A stretch of DNA of 64,000 nucleotides from Fluviicola sp. (GTDB taxonomy: Bacteria; Bacteroidota; Bacteroidia; Flavobacteriales_D; Crocinitomicaceae), in NCBI GenBank assembly GCA_029866325.1, contig JARWZO010000003.1, positions 186,001 through 250,000 of the forward strand, given 5' to 3'. Positions 17,734-26,094 of this stretch are shown in pieces. Under the pieces are notes generated by a model that was given only the letters and a program-made list of their open reading frames with translations, searched no databases and was not told the DNA's origin. The position numbers and the translations under genes were made by a program. Numbering within the stretch: position 1 is the first letter of the stretch; each line of letters opens with the position of its first letter.

Positions 17734-18357
17734 ATGAAAAAACTACTACTTTTTCTCGTTCTGTTCCTTACAGTTAACTCATTTGCACAAACATTCGTTG
17801 CTAACCAGTCGGTTCTTATTCAATGGGAAGGAAAATGGTTTCCTGGTAAAATACTTGAAATTAAAGACGGTAGTTACTTGATATCTTATGACAATTTCGA
17901 TGCAAGCTGGAATGAAGTAGTTGGACCGGATCGCCTACAAACAATTGCGAAAGAAGAAACACCGGTACAAACTGAATCTACTGCTAGTTCTGAGTCATTT
18001 GATGAAAAAGTAAAAGCCATGTGCGAATGCTTGGAGCAAGCTGCGGCTTCGGGTCAGCTAAGAGATAAGGAAAGATGCATGGATTTGAAGGATGCTCATA
18101 AAGCTACTTTTGATGAGTATTCGGAAGAATATGGTCTCTATAATGCTGCTATTTACAATTGCAAACCGGGAGCCGATCCCGAAGCCACAAAGTCATACGA
18201 TACTATGGTGAAAGAAGTCTGTGACTGTTTTGTTAAATCAAAAGCAGGTGCTACTGATCGCTATGAGTGTTTTAAGCTTCAGAGCGAACATGCCGGTAAA
18301 TTTGATGACGATGAATCAAGACGTTTTGTAATGGAAACAAATGAATGTGATAAATAA
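17734..18357 (+). CDS. Secreted protein with N-terminal Tudor/Agenet-like domain and cysteine-containing helical tail
   Basis: 207 aa starting at the ATG at 17734. A signal peptide (MKKLLLFLVLFLTVNSFAQ) is followed at about residues 22-65 by a small SH3-like barrel of the Tudor/Agenet type: VLIQWEGKWFPGKILEIKDG then YLISYDNFDASWNEVV. The rest is charged and helical with spaced cysteines in two similar blocks (MCECLEQ...ERCMDLKDAHKATFDEY and VCDCFVKS...YECFKLQSEHAGKFDDD), an internal duplication probably stabilised by disulfides. Its stop overlaps the start of the LuxR-type regulator gene (TAATG), so the two are translationally coupled. Function unknown; the Tudor-like call is by pattern only. 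Confidence 0.7.
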   Translation: MKKLLLFLVLFLTVNSFAQTFVANQSVLIQWEGKWFPGKILEIKDGSYLISYDNFDASWNEVVGPDRLQTIAKEETPVQTESTASSESFDEKVKAMCECLEQAAASGQLRDKERCMDLKDAHKATFDEYSEEYGLYNAAIYNCKPGADPEATKSYDTMVKEVCDCFVKSKAGATDRYECFKLQSEHAGKFDDDESRRFVMETNECDK

Positions 18358-19202
18358 TGGCTATTTTTTGGTCTTACTTACAACCGAAAATGTCGTTCGT
18401 TAAAAAATTAAACGCTGTTACCGATACGGATTTTGAAAATCTGTACAAAGCAAAAGATCAGGCTTCTGCAACGAAATGGGAGCCCATTTTCAGCTCAACA
18501 CTCGCGCACATTGATCAATTTTCGACTACCGATTACCTTTGGTATTTGGGTGACTTTCAGACGGGAACGATAGTTGCCGCAGGAGGCGATACGGAAACAT
18601 GCAGTCCACTTGGTAACAATGATTGGATCGGTTTGCATCCGATGGAATTGGGAAAGTTGTTTCATCCGCTTGACATGCGAAAAATGCAGGCCTTTACCGT
18701 ATATATTGCATCATACTTATCTGAACGTACTCCGGAAGAACGCAGCAAGATCAAAGTGAGTATGGTTTTCAGAATGTTGAACCAACAGCAACAATACACT
18801 TGGCGTATGATGCAGTATCCGTTGATGCATTACGAAAAAAAACAGCCGCGTTATATTTTATGTCTGATTTCCGATTACAGCCACATTACTCCAAACCCCA
18901 AGTGCTGTATGTTTATCAACGATCGAAATATGAGTGAGCACACGTTGTATACCTGCGATGAGGAAACCATCGTATTACGAAAAGTGAATTCGGAAAAACC
19001 GTTGACTCAGCGTGAAATTCAGGTATTGAAATTACTTGCAAAAGGACTCATCAGTAAAGAGATTGCCGAGGTTTTGCAAATCTCCAAAAACACTGTTGAA
19101 AACCACAAACAAAACATGTTTGCCAAAACCGGAATGAAAAAACTGACCGAATTGGTGTCGTATGCCAATAAACATTTCAGTGACGACGATTCATTTCTTT
19201 AA
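18357..19202 (+). CDS. LuxR-type transcriptional regulator with PAS-like N-terminal region
   Basis: 281 aa. The C-terminal 65 residues are a LuxR/GerE helix-turn-helix (PLTQREIQVLKLLAKGLISK, then ISKNTVENHKQNMFAKTGM), which binds DNA as a dimer. The N-terminal 200 residues look like a PAS-type sensor region, comparable to Bacteroidota regulators that lack a receiver domain; I see no phospho-acceptor motif. The start at 18357 overlaps the previous stop by one base; an internal ATG at 18390 (MSFVKKL) is possible. Co-transcription with a secreted Tudor-like protein is unusual. Confidence 0.82.
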   Translation: MAIFWSYLQPKMSFVKKLNAVTDTDFENLYKAKDQASATKWEPIFSSTLAHIDQFSTTDYLWYLGDFQTGTIVAAGGDTETCSPLGNNDWIGLHPMELGKLFHPLDMRKMQAFTVYIASYLSERTPEERSKIKVSMVFRMLNQQQQYTWRMMQYPLMHYEKKQPRYILCLISDYSHITPNPKCCMFINDRNMSEHTLYTCDEETIVLRKVNSEKPLTQREIQVLKLLAKGLISKEIAEVLQISKNTVENHKQNMFAKTGMKKLTELVSYANKHFSDDDSFL

Positions 19203-19636
19203 CCACAAATCACCACTTAAAATACTGATTTACAACATTATTTAATTCAATTTAACGTGGGTTCGTGCTAGGAATTTGCGTTAACTAACATTCGTTGGAT
19301 TTCACAGTTTGTGAGGGTGACTTTTGTTTTATCCGCACAACCGTGATTCAGGAAAAACGATTGACCATTTCTGGAATCAACTGTTTTCGACTGCGGAAAA
19401 CCGCAATAAATTTCTTTCAATAACGGTTATTTTAGTTAAAATTGAATTTACTAGATTTTTAATTTATAACAAGAATCACACACCAAAATCATTCTAATTA
19501 ACTAAAATACAAGTGTTTATACTAATGTCTTGTTACCGAAAGAGTCTCATAAACATAAATTAAGACTTAATTTTTGAAGACTCAATTGAATTTAGTAAGT
19601 TTACCTAAACTAATTTTGGTCAATTAATACTAAAAT
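19203..19636. other. Long AT-rich intergenic region
   Basis: More than 430 bases with no credible open frame. It contains a small hairpin (TGCGG...CCGCA near 19395) and, at its end, the promoter of the lipoprotein gene. I see no RNA gene or dispersed repeat. The length leaves room for an unrecognised small RNA. Confidence 0.5.
19586..19618 (+). promoter_or_regulatory. Promoter TTG-N22-TAATTTTG for the lipoprotein gene
   Basis: A -33 TTG at 19586-19588 and -7 TAATTTTG at 19611-19618 lie 18 bases before the first ATG of the lipoprotein gene. Confidence 0.65.
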
Positions 19637-20398
19637 ATGTTTATGAAAAAGACAGGTTTAAAACAGTTGATGATTGTTTCTCTTCTGACAGCTTCTGGTG
19701 TGATGGTACACAGTTGTTCGAAAACGGAGAAACCGGTAAGCGGTGCCGGAAACAATTCCGCTCACGAAAAAACAAGTATCCTCACTAGTGCCGATGCACT
19801 TGATTTTACTGGGGAAATTCACAATTTAGGAATGGATGCTGCAATCAATTCAAGCAGTTATGAACGCGCAAGTGACAACGAAAAGTATGACTTTTTTATC
19901 GCATTCACGCGCGCAGAATTTGCCACGCGTTCGTTGCCGAACGAAGGGATCACTGAAATTGATCGTGACGGTTATTTAGCACATCTGCGAAACACGTCGG
20001 TTGCCGATTTGTACGACGAAGCTTATGAAAGTCTGAATTCTGCTGAAAAAGATGTGATGACAGAAGTAGCTTCGATTATTGAAATTGATGATAAAAGCGA
20101 AAGAAAATCGGCTATCACATCCTTAAAAAGCGATGTGTATTCAAGTACAACACTCTCAGAGGACGAGAAGATATTCTTGCTTGCCAGTATTTCTATCGCT
20201 ACAAGCAGTGCCGAGTATTGGCGATCACATCCGGGAAGTGTTTCTGCATTGGGTCACGGTGTTTGGAAAGCCGATTGGCAAGGGTTCTGGTATGGTTATC
20301 ATTCTTCGGAAACCAATCAAACATGGTGGCAGCAAGTTGAAACCGGTGCAGGAACAGCACAACTTGCCTCAGAATTTAAACGACTTGAAAATTCTTAA
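19637..20398 (+). CDS. Putative lipoprotein of unknown function
   Basis: 253 aa. Translation may start at 19637 or two codons later at 19643 (MKKTGLKQLMIVS); both give a lipoprotein signal with the cysteine in MVHSCSKTEKP. The mature part starts with a short S/N-rich linker, then acidic helical sequence, ending with a tryptophan-rich region (YWRSHPG, WKADWQGFWYGYHS, TWWQQV). I do not recognise the family. It has its own good promoter and is 93 bases upstream of the next secreted-protein gene. Confidence 0.7.
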   Translation: MFMKKTGLKQLMIVSLLTASGVMVHSCSKTEKPVSGAGNNSAHEKTSILTSADALDFTGEIHNLGMDAAINSSSYERASDNEKYDFFIAFTRAEFATRSLPNEGITEIDRDGYLAHLRNTSVADLYDEAYESLNSAEKDVMTEVASIIEIDDKSERKSAITSLKSDVYSSTTLSEDEKIFLLASISIATSSAEYWRSHPGSVSALGHGVWKADWQGFWYGYHSSETNQTWWQQVETGAGTAQLASEFKRLENS

Positions 20399-20491
20399 TA
20401 CTAATGAGTAGCGCAAACTCTAACTAATAAGTGGTGAAAGGTGTCGGGGAATTGAGTACCCGGCATCTTGCTTCACCTCACAAATTCTCTT

Positions 20492-21577
20492 ATGAAACGA
20501 CGTCTGCACCTTTTTTTGATCTGTTTATTTGTCCTGAATTACGCTTCAGGACAATTGTCGTTACGGGTATTGAGTTCACTCGACTCAAGCGCCGCATTTG
20601 GAGTAATATGCTCCAACGCAAGCTCCAATCAACTAGCATTTACAGATTACAACGGGTTGGCGAAATTAACTTCCGGCGGAACGATTCAATTCACGCATCC
20701 TTCTTTTTACGGAATTTCCGTTTCAGGCATTTATACCGACACGACCATTTACCTAGAACCGTTGGTTGGTGATTTGGAGGAAGTGATCATTTCTCCTACT
20801 TCCAACGAAGCTGTGTTTGCCTCTGTGATTGCGCAGTACCGAAAACAGCTGAAATCGGTTAATATTTCGGGAAATCTGGCTTACACTACAACCAATTGGT
20901 TCAAGTACCGGTATAAAACCGATGAAACCGGCGATTCGGCTTATTGCGCCATTCAAGACGATCTGCGTTTTACCTATGACGGCACGATAAAAAGGAGTAA
21001 ACCCTTGTTTTCAGCTGTTTCGCTCAACCGATTTTGCAGCGATTTCTCACTGGAAAAGAACCGTTCCATCAAAACAAGTGAAATTCCTGCCTTTTCAAAA
21101 TTCGATTTTTCACTGTTCCTGAACGCTGTGTTTACCGAAGATTCTTTTTTCGACGAGATCGGATTCAAGCACACCAAATCAACCAAGCGAGAAGACACAC
21201 TCAATCACACAACCGAAATCACCTTTAGTTCGTCAGACTGCATAAAAACCTTGGTGTTTTCTACAGAAGACCGAGCATTGATTTCATACACTTTTCGGTT
21301 TTTCGGCAAACTAGGCGGTTACCATTGTTATTATGCTACTTTTTCTGATCAGGTCATGGCAACACTTTTCGAAGAAAAAGGTTATTTATTTGATTACGAA
21401 ACCAATAGTCATCAGCTCATTTCGGTTCATCATGGCATGTTTGAAACTACTGAAAAAGCAATATTACTGAATCCAATGTCATTTTCGGAGATCATCAAAA
21501 CGCAGACAACCGGTAACTCTGCTGATGCCGAAAAAGTAAAAATGTTGTTTCCGATGTATGGGTATTTGTTGAGGTGA
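20492..21577 (+). CDS. Secreted protein with carboxypeptidase-regulatory-like N-terminal domain
   Basis: 361 aa from the ATG at 20492, which begins a signal peptide (MKRRLHLFLICLFVLNYASGQ); the longer frame starts at a TTG. Residues about 22-95 form a small beta-sandwich like the carboxypeptidase D regulatory domain that precedes many Bacteroidota receptors, ending in the typical LEPLVGDLEEVIISP. The remaining 260 residues lack a TonB-dependent barrel or any motif I know. Probably periplasmic or outer-membrane associated; function unknown. Confidence 0.7.
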   Translation: MKRRLHLFLICLFVLNYASGQLSLRVLSSLDSSAAFGVICSNASSNQLAFTDYNGLAKLTSGGTIQFTHPSFYGISVSGIYTDTTIYLEPLVGDLEEVIISPTSNEAVFASVIAQYRKQLKSVNISGNLAYTTTNWFKYRYKTDETGDSAYCAIQDDLRFTYDGTIKRSKPLFSAVSLNRFCSDFSLEKNRSIKTSEIPAFSKFDFSLFLNAVFTEDSFFDEIGFKHTKSTKREDTLNHTTEITFSSSDCIKTLVFSTEDRALISYTFRFFGKLGGYHCYYATFSDQVMATLFEEKGYLFDYETNSHQLISVHHGMFETTEKAILLNPMSFSEIIKTQTTGNSADAEKVKMLFPMYGYLLR

Positions 21578-22067
21578 AATTCCTTTTCCCCTTCAAAGTG
21601 GAGACGGTTTTACTTCTAAATTAACGGTCCAATTAGCTTATTTGAACATACACTTTTAAAACTCCAAAATTTTGAAAATCAGGAGGAAGCTCAGTCCCCC
21701 CCCTTAATCCCCCTCCAAAGGGCGATTTCCTATTTGACCGCACAACCCTTGTATAATTTGACGTACTGCGTATTTTCCACCACGAATTAATCCGCCTGAG
21801 GCGGAACGCACTGTGTACAATTCATTACGAATGGTCAGCCAAGGCTGATTTCACTAATCCAAATGGAAACTTGTTTCCATTATTCGCTTTAAATTCAGGT
21901 ATTATTTTCATTTCCGCCGCGGCGGATGGGAGACTGCTATGTGCGCTTTAATGGGAATTGCCCCTCCAAAGGGAAAAACCTAACACATCAAAAAAAACAA
22001 TGACTTTCACTTGTCAATTTTTGTCGATGGAAACCAACTTTTTGTATATTTCGGGAAAAATAATACT
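21578..22067. repeat. Non-coding region packed with short palindromes and CCTCCAAAGGG words
   Basis: About 490 bases without a gene. It contains four compact palindromes: TCCGCCT-G-AGGCGGA (21791-21805), TCAGCC-AA-GGCTGA (21835-21848), AATGGAAAC-TT-GTTTCCATT (21862-21881) and TCCGCCGCGGCGGA (21913-21926). These are flanked by two copies of CCCCTCCAAAGGG (near 21711 and 21961). The set looks like a REP/RAYT-type or decayed mobile-element region. There is no transposase frame. Confidence 0.55.
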
Positions 22068-23027
22068 ATGCCCACTATCACTGAAGCACAACCGCTAGCT
22101 GTAAAAGAGAACATTACTGCACTAAGAGCTCATCTGGATGCAACCATTCCAGCCAAAAAACTCGAGAAAAATTTATTAATTGCGACATGGAACATCCGTG
22201 CATTCGGTGATCTAACTACCAAATGGCAATCTGTACCTAAAGATTCGCCCAAACGCGATTTTCATGCAGTGGCCTGTATTGCAGAGATCTTGAATCACTT
22301 TGATGTCATTGCCGTGCAAGAAGTGAAAGCCAACCTGAAAGGATTGCGTGATTGTATGAAGTTACTGGGCGACAATTATTCGTTTCTTCTTACCGACGTC
22401 AATCAAGGCGATGCGGGAAACGACGAACGAATGGCTTATATTTTTGATAACCGTCGCGTTCAGTTATCAGGCCTTGCGTGTGAGTTAGTAGTGCCCGATC
22501 AATGGCGCACCGATCCCAAAGGATTTACCACTGAACAATTTGTGCGTTCGCCTTACGCGGTGAGTTTCAAAACCAAGGGACAAACTTTTGTTTTGGTGAC
22601 TATGCACCTGATTTACGGCAATAAATCGGCTGATCGTGTAAACGAATTGAAAGGCATTGCGCGCTGGATGGCATCGTGGGCCAAAGATGTTTATTCATAC
22701 CACCAAAACCTCATCCTGTTGGGCGATTTCAACATCGATGAACGCGGTGATCTTTTGAACCAAACCTTTATGTCGGAAGGATTGCACATCCCTGATCAAC
22801 TGGCCGATCCGAAAGTGTTGCGTTCTATCTTCGACGAATCGAAATTCTACGACCAAATTGCCTGGTTCAACGGCACCAACAACCTTCCTCAACTCTCAAT
22901 GGAATTTGTAAAAGGTGGTTCTTACCCGTTCACACAAGTTGCCTTAGCGAATCGTAACCTCAAGAAAACAGAGCTGTCGTGGATGTTGTCGGATCATTAC
23001 CCGTTGTGGGCGGAGTTTAAGTTGTAA
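22068..23027 (+). CDS. Endonuclease/exonuclease/phosphatase-family hydrolase
   Basis: 319 aa from the ATG at 22068; the longer frame begins at a TTG with a poor leader. It has the metal-dependent EEP (DNase I-like) signature: IATWNIRAFGD near residue 43, AVQEVKAN, a central TMHLIYG, GDFNIDERGDLLN and the C-terminal SDHYPLW. No signal peptide is evident, so it is probably cytoplasmic. The substrate (DNA, RNA or phosphoester) cannot be assigned. It is followed 31 bases later by a DinB-like gene in the same direction. Confidence 0.85.
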   Translation: MPTITEAQPLAVKENITALRAHLDATIPAKKLEKNLLIATWNIRAFGDLTTKWQSVPKDSPKRDFHAVACIAEILNHFDVIAVQEVKANLKGLRDCMKLLGDNYSFLLTDVNQGDAGNDERMAYIFDNRRVQLSGLACELVVPDQWRTDPKGFTTEQFVRSPYAVSFKTKGQTFVLVTMHLIYGNKSADRVNELKGIARWMASWAKDVYSYHQNLILLGDFNIDERGDLLNQTFMSEGLHIPDQLADPKVLRSIFDESKFYDQIAWFNGTNNLPQLSMEFVKGGSYPFTQVALANRNLKKTELSWMLSDHYPLWAEFKL

Positions 23028-23058
23028 ATACTAATTTCGGTGTTTCAAAAAACGCTTC

Positions 23059-23523
23059 ATGAACACTCCCCTCTTGCTCGCAAAACACCTTCGCGAAATC
23101 CATACCGGCGGAAACTGGACAACAACCAATCTCAGAGACACCTTGGCGGATGTCACGTGGGAAGAAGCGCAAAAAAGCGTTTCCGGATTGAATTCGATTG
23201 CGGTATTGACCTATCACACGACTTATTATGTTGATGTCTTGCTGAAGGTATTGCAAGGTGGTCCGTTAGATGCGAAAGACGAATACAGTTTTCAACTTCC
23301 TCCTATTCAATCGGAGGACGAATGGAAGGAATTGGTGGCGAATGCCTTACTAAATGCCGAAAAAGCAGCGGTTTTGATTGAACAACTCCCCGAAGAACAG
23401 TTATTCAGGTATTTCACCGACGAAAAATACGGGAATTATTACCGCAACATCTCCGGAATCATTGAGCACATGCATTATCACTTGGGGCAGATTTCGTTGT
23501 TGAAAAAGTTGATCAGGCTATAG
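23059..23523 (+). CDS. DinB/DfsB-like four-helix metalloprotein
   Basis: 154 aa, the usual size of DinB-superfamily proteins, which form a four-helix bundle with a metal held by three histidines. Candidate ligands are His53 in LTYHTTYY and the pair in EHMHYHLGQ near residue 140. Members range from thiol-dependent transferases to proteins of unknown role. Likely co-transcribed with the EEP hydrolase. Exact function unknown. Confidence 0.75.
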   Translation: MNTPLLLAKHLREIHTGGNWTTTNLRDTLADVTWEEAQKSVSGLNSIAVLTYHTTYYVDVLLKVLQGGPLDAKDEYSFQLPPIQSEDEWKELVANALLNAEKAAVLIEQLPEEQLFRYFTDEKYGNYYRNISGIIEHMHYHLGQISLLKKLIRL

Positions 23524-23529
23524 AAATAG

Positions 23530-24147
23530 TCACTCCTCGCCCAACAAATACTGATAGGCATCTTCGTCACCCATACGCGCAGCTTTGATGAGTGTTTTTC
23601 GTCCTTCCGGATTACCCAAACCTATTTGAGCTCTACCGAGATAATAGAGCAACTCCGCATTGGTAGGAGATTTCTTGAGCAACCTCATGGCATAATCAAT
23701 CGACCTTTTGTAATTGCCATCAGCCATTAAAATGCGCAATGCATCAAACTCACTCTGCGTTTTCTTACTTCCCAAATAAAACGTGACAAGGTAATTGCAT
23801 TCGGTATTCAAATTGGGGAAATAACCGGAATCCAATTCATTCAGCGAAGCCAATACCAAACTATCAAAAGTTGGATGCACTACTTGTACCAAACGAACCG
23901 AGTAGAGTCGATGCAAAGAATCCACCCGAAATTTCACCGAAATGTTTCCAAAGTCAATTCCATGAAACGAGGTTAATTCCTGATCAAAACGGTGTTGTAT
24001 GTACTTCATTACGGTATCTTCTGCAGTTAGATCGATACCACTTTCACAGCGATCATTCGTGAATTTGCCTTTTTCTTTAGTGCTGGAAAAAGAAAACCAC
24101 ATTATTACGAGCGGTATAAATACACTGAGTTTATACATCCGATTCAT
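23530..24147 (-). CDS. Secreted protein with degenerate TonB-C-like region and TPR/Sel1-like tail
   Basis: 205 aa. The N-terminus (MYKLSVFIPLVIMWFSFSS) is hydrophobic and may be a signal or anchor. Residues about 65-120 (VKFRVDSLHRLYSVRLVQVV ... LNELDSGYFPN) resemble a worn TonB C-terminal domain. Residues about 135-205 carry two short helical repeats (NYKRSIDYAMRLLKKSPTNA, ELLYYLGRAQIGLGN, AARMGDEDAYQYLLG) of TPR/Sel1 type. It starts three bases after the LdhA-like gene, so it is in the same transcript. Function unknown. Confidence 0.65.
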   Translation of the reverse strand: MNRMYKLSVFIPLVIMWFSFSSTKEKGKFTNDRCESGIDLTAEDTVMKYIQHRFDQELTSFHGIDFGNISVKFRVDSLHRLYSVRLVQVVHPTFDSLVLASLNELDSGYFPNLNTECNYLVTFYLGSKKTQSEFDALRILMADGNYKRSIDYAMRLLKKSPTNAELLYYLGRAQIGLGNPEGRKTLIKAARMGDEDAYQYLLGEE

Positions 24148-24150
24148 TGA

Positions 24151-25140
24151 TTAATTCACTTCATTCTCCGACTCACCGCTTTCCTGCCATTGATCCAAGT
24201 TGGAAATGGTGGTTTCTGCAATTCCTTCCAGCGCTTCATTGGTCAAAAAGGCTTGATGTCCGGTGAGCATTACCCGCGGATGATTGCGTAAGCGTTCGAA
24301 CAAGGCATCAGCGGGTGGTGTGATACGCAGATCTTTGAAATAAATCGGTTTTTCAAATTCGTAGACATCCAACCCGGCGGCGGCGATTGTACCATTGTCT
24401 AATGCTTCCAGTAAATCGACGGTATTTACAATGCCACCACGAGCTGTATTGACGAACAAAGCGCCTTTCTTAACCTGCGCGAAACGCGATTTATTGAACA
24501 TCTGTTTGGTTTCGGCATTGAGCGGACAGTGAATCGCAATCACATCCGACTGCGCACACAGCGTTTCAAGGTTTTCGTAACGGATCGCAGTTTGCGTTAT
24601 CAGCTCCGCATTGATTTCCGGATCATAAGCAATCAATTTACACCCAAATCCGTGCATGATGCGGGCAAATGCCGCTCCGATTTTTCCTGTTCCGATGATG
24701 CCAACGGTTTTACCAAACAAGTCAAATCCAACCAATTCATCGAGCCGGAAATCATTGCTCTCCATCAAATCATGGCTTTTCGCCAGTTTTCGGTTGATGG
24801 CTAAAATCAGCGCCACGGCATGTTCAGCAATTGCGTTGGGCGAATAAGCAGGCACATTGGCAACTTTTAGTCCCAATTGCTTGGCTTTTTCCAAATCGAC
24901 ATGATCATAACCGACCGATCTCAGCGCCACATACTTCACACCAATTTTGTGCAATTGTTCCAACACTTCCGCCGATGCATGATCGCCGGTAAACAAGGCA
25001 ATGGCTTCGCAACCTTCGGCAAGTGAAACTGTTTCTTCAGACAGTGACAAATCGGTAAACTGAATAGCGTGTTTACCTTTCGCGGCTGTTTCCAAAAATG
25101 GACGATCAAAAGCGTGGATGCTGTAGATGAGGGTTTTCAT
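24151..25140 (-). CDS. ldhA: D-2-hydroxyacid dehydrogenase, D-lactate dehydrogenase-like
   Basis: 329 aa. NAD-dependent reduction of pyruvate to D-lactate is the likely reaction. The fold is clear: N-terminal catalytic part with LRSVGYDHVDL, NAD-binding loop GIIGTGKIG (about 147-155), substrate arginine in VNTARGGIV, and the catalytic His in the end motif LTGHQAFLTNEAL. The LTGHQAF form and the LRSVGYD motif fit LdhA-type enzymes rather than phosphoglycerate dehydrogenases. It is in a tight operon with the downstream gene at 23530 and 64 bases after the gene at 25205. Confidence 0.88.
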   Translation of the reverse strand: MKTLIYSIHAFDRPFLETAAKGKHAIQFTDLSLSEETVSLAEGCEAIALFTGDHASAEVLEQLHKIGVKYVALRSVGYDHVDLEKAKQLGLKVANVPAYSPNAIAEHAVALILAINRKLAKSHDLMESNDFRLDELVGFDLFGKTVGIIGTGKIGAAFARIMHGFGCKLIAYDPEINAELITQTAIRYENLETLCAQSDVIAIHCPLNAETKQMFNKSRFAQVKKGALFVNTARGGIVNTVDLLEALDNGTIAAAGLDVYEFEKPIYFKDLRITPPADALFERLRNHPRVMLTGHQAFLTNEALEGIAETTISNLDQWQESGESENEVN

Positions 25141-25204
25141 GGTGTTGGACTTTAATCGATGAGCTATCTATTGGTTGTAGTTATCTTTTAAAGGTAAGGT
25201 TAAT

Positions 25205-25810
25205 TTACTTCCAAAACTGCCACCATTTCTTTTCGTTCACCGTTTCTTCGGTTAAAAAAGAAAGATCCATTTCTCCATCATCCACCAGATTCTGCATCTT
25301 GGTATAGGAGGTTGAAATATCAAAATAAATGCGATTTCCTGATTGTGTGGTTATCAGATCATAAAATCGGTTGTTCTCAGCTACCAATGATTGGCTGGCG
25401 AATGTTTCATCCATGTAAGCCAACAGATCTCTTTCGTCAGACATTCGCGTGATCCGGTAAGGCATTTCGATTGTTCCGTTCCCTGTCAGACTAATTGCTT
25501 CCAGTATTTTTTGCCCTAGAATCAACTCGGCGTTTGCTCCATCTTCATTACCCAATTTGGTATAGGCGTAGTTTTTATAAAAATGTGCTCTTGGTGAAAG
25601 CAAAATGTTTACAGAAACATACTTCACCACCTCCTCAAATTCATCGTTATCAAGTTGTTCTTCCAATATATTCAGATCTTCCGAATAAGGATTATAGCTT
25701 TCATCGGAATACACAATCTGCTGAACGGCTAAAAAATTCTCTTTGGTGGTCTCTGATAGAAACTTGAAAAAATCGTCTGTCATGGTGTTTGAATTTGGTT
25801 CAACCGACAT
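25205..25810 (-). CDS. Hypothetical protein, possibly DUF4919-like
   Basis: 201 aa, acidic, no signal peptide, so probably cytoplasmic. It is mainly helical with a TPR-like patch (HFYKNYAYTKLGNEDGANAE, about 75-95), and ends KKWWQFWK. It resembles the small DUF4919 group of Bacteroidota, but this is by pattern and not certain. An alternative start is the Met at residue 10. It probably begins the transcript that continues into the LdhA-like gene. Confidence 0.6.
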   Translation of the reverse strand: MSVEPNSNTMTDDFFKFLSETTKENFLAVQQIVYSDESYNPYSEDLNILEEQLDNDEFEEVVKYVSVNILLSPRAHFYKNYAYTKLGNEDGANAELILGQKILEAISLTGNGTIEMPYRITRMSDERDLLAYMDETFASQSLVAENNRFYDLITTQSGNRIYFDISTSYTKMQNLVDDGEMDLSFLTEETVNEKKWWQFWK

Positions 25811-26094
25811 TAAAACTTATGGTCTTCAATAATACCAAAAAATCTACCAACCAGCGAAGACATTCAGTTATTCCATCAGCAACTCGTTGTTTTCAGGATT
25901 GAGAGCCGAATGCGAAGTGAGAAGGAGAAAGCTCGAAACACTATCCCCCTCATTCCGTTTCACTTCGCCGCGGATGAATGTTTCTCATTCTGAAAGGAAA
26001 AGCAAATTAAACAAGCAAGATGCTTTTCCTTTCATTTAAGTATGGTAACTTAGTTCGGACTTTTGCATAACTTTATAACTACAAATTCAATACC
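25811..26094. other. Divergent intergenic region with two inverted repeats
   Basis: GCGAAGTGA (25912-25920) is inverted at TCACTTCGC (25960-25968). Further on, AAAGGAAAAGCA (25993-26004) pairs perfectly with TGCTTTTCCTTT (26021-26032), a terminator-like hairpin in a place where no upstream gene needs one. It resembles the terminator at 30231-30259 beyond the next gene. No promoter for the GTG-started gene at 26095 was clear. Confidence 0.6.
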
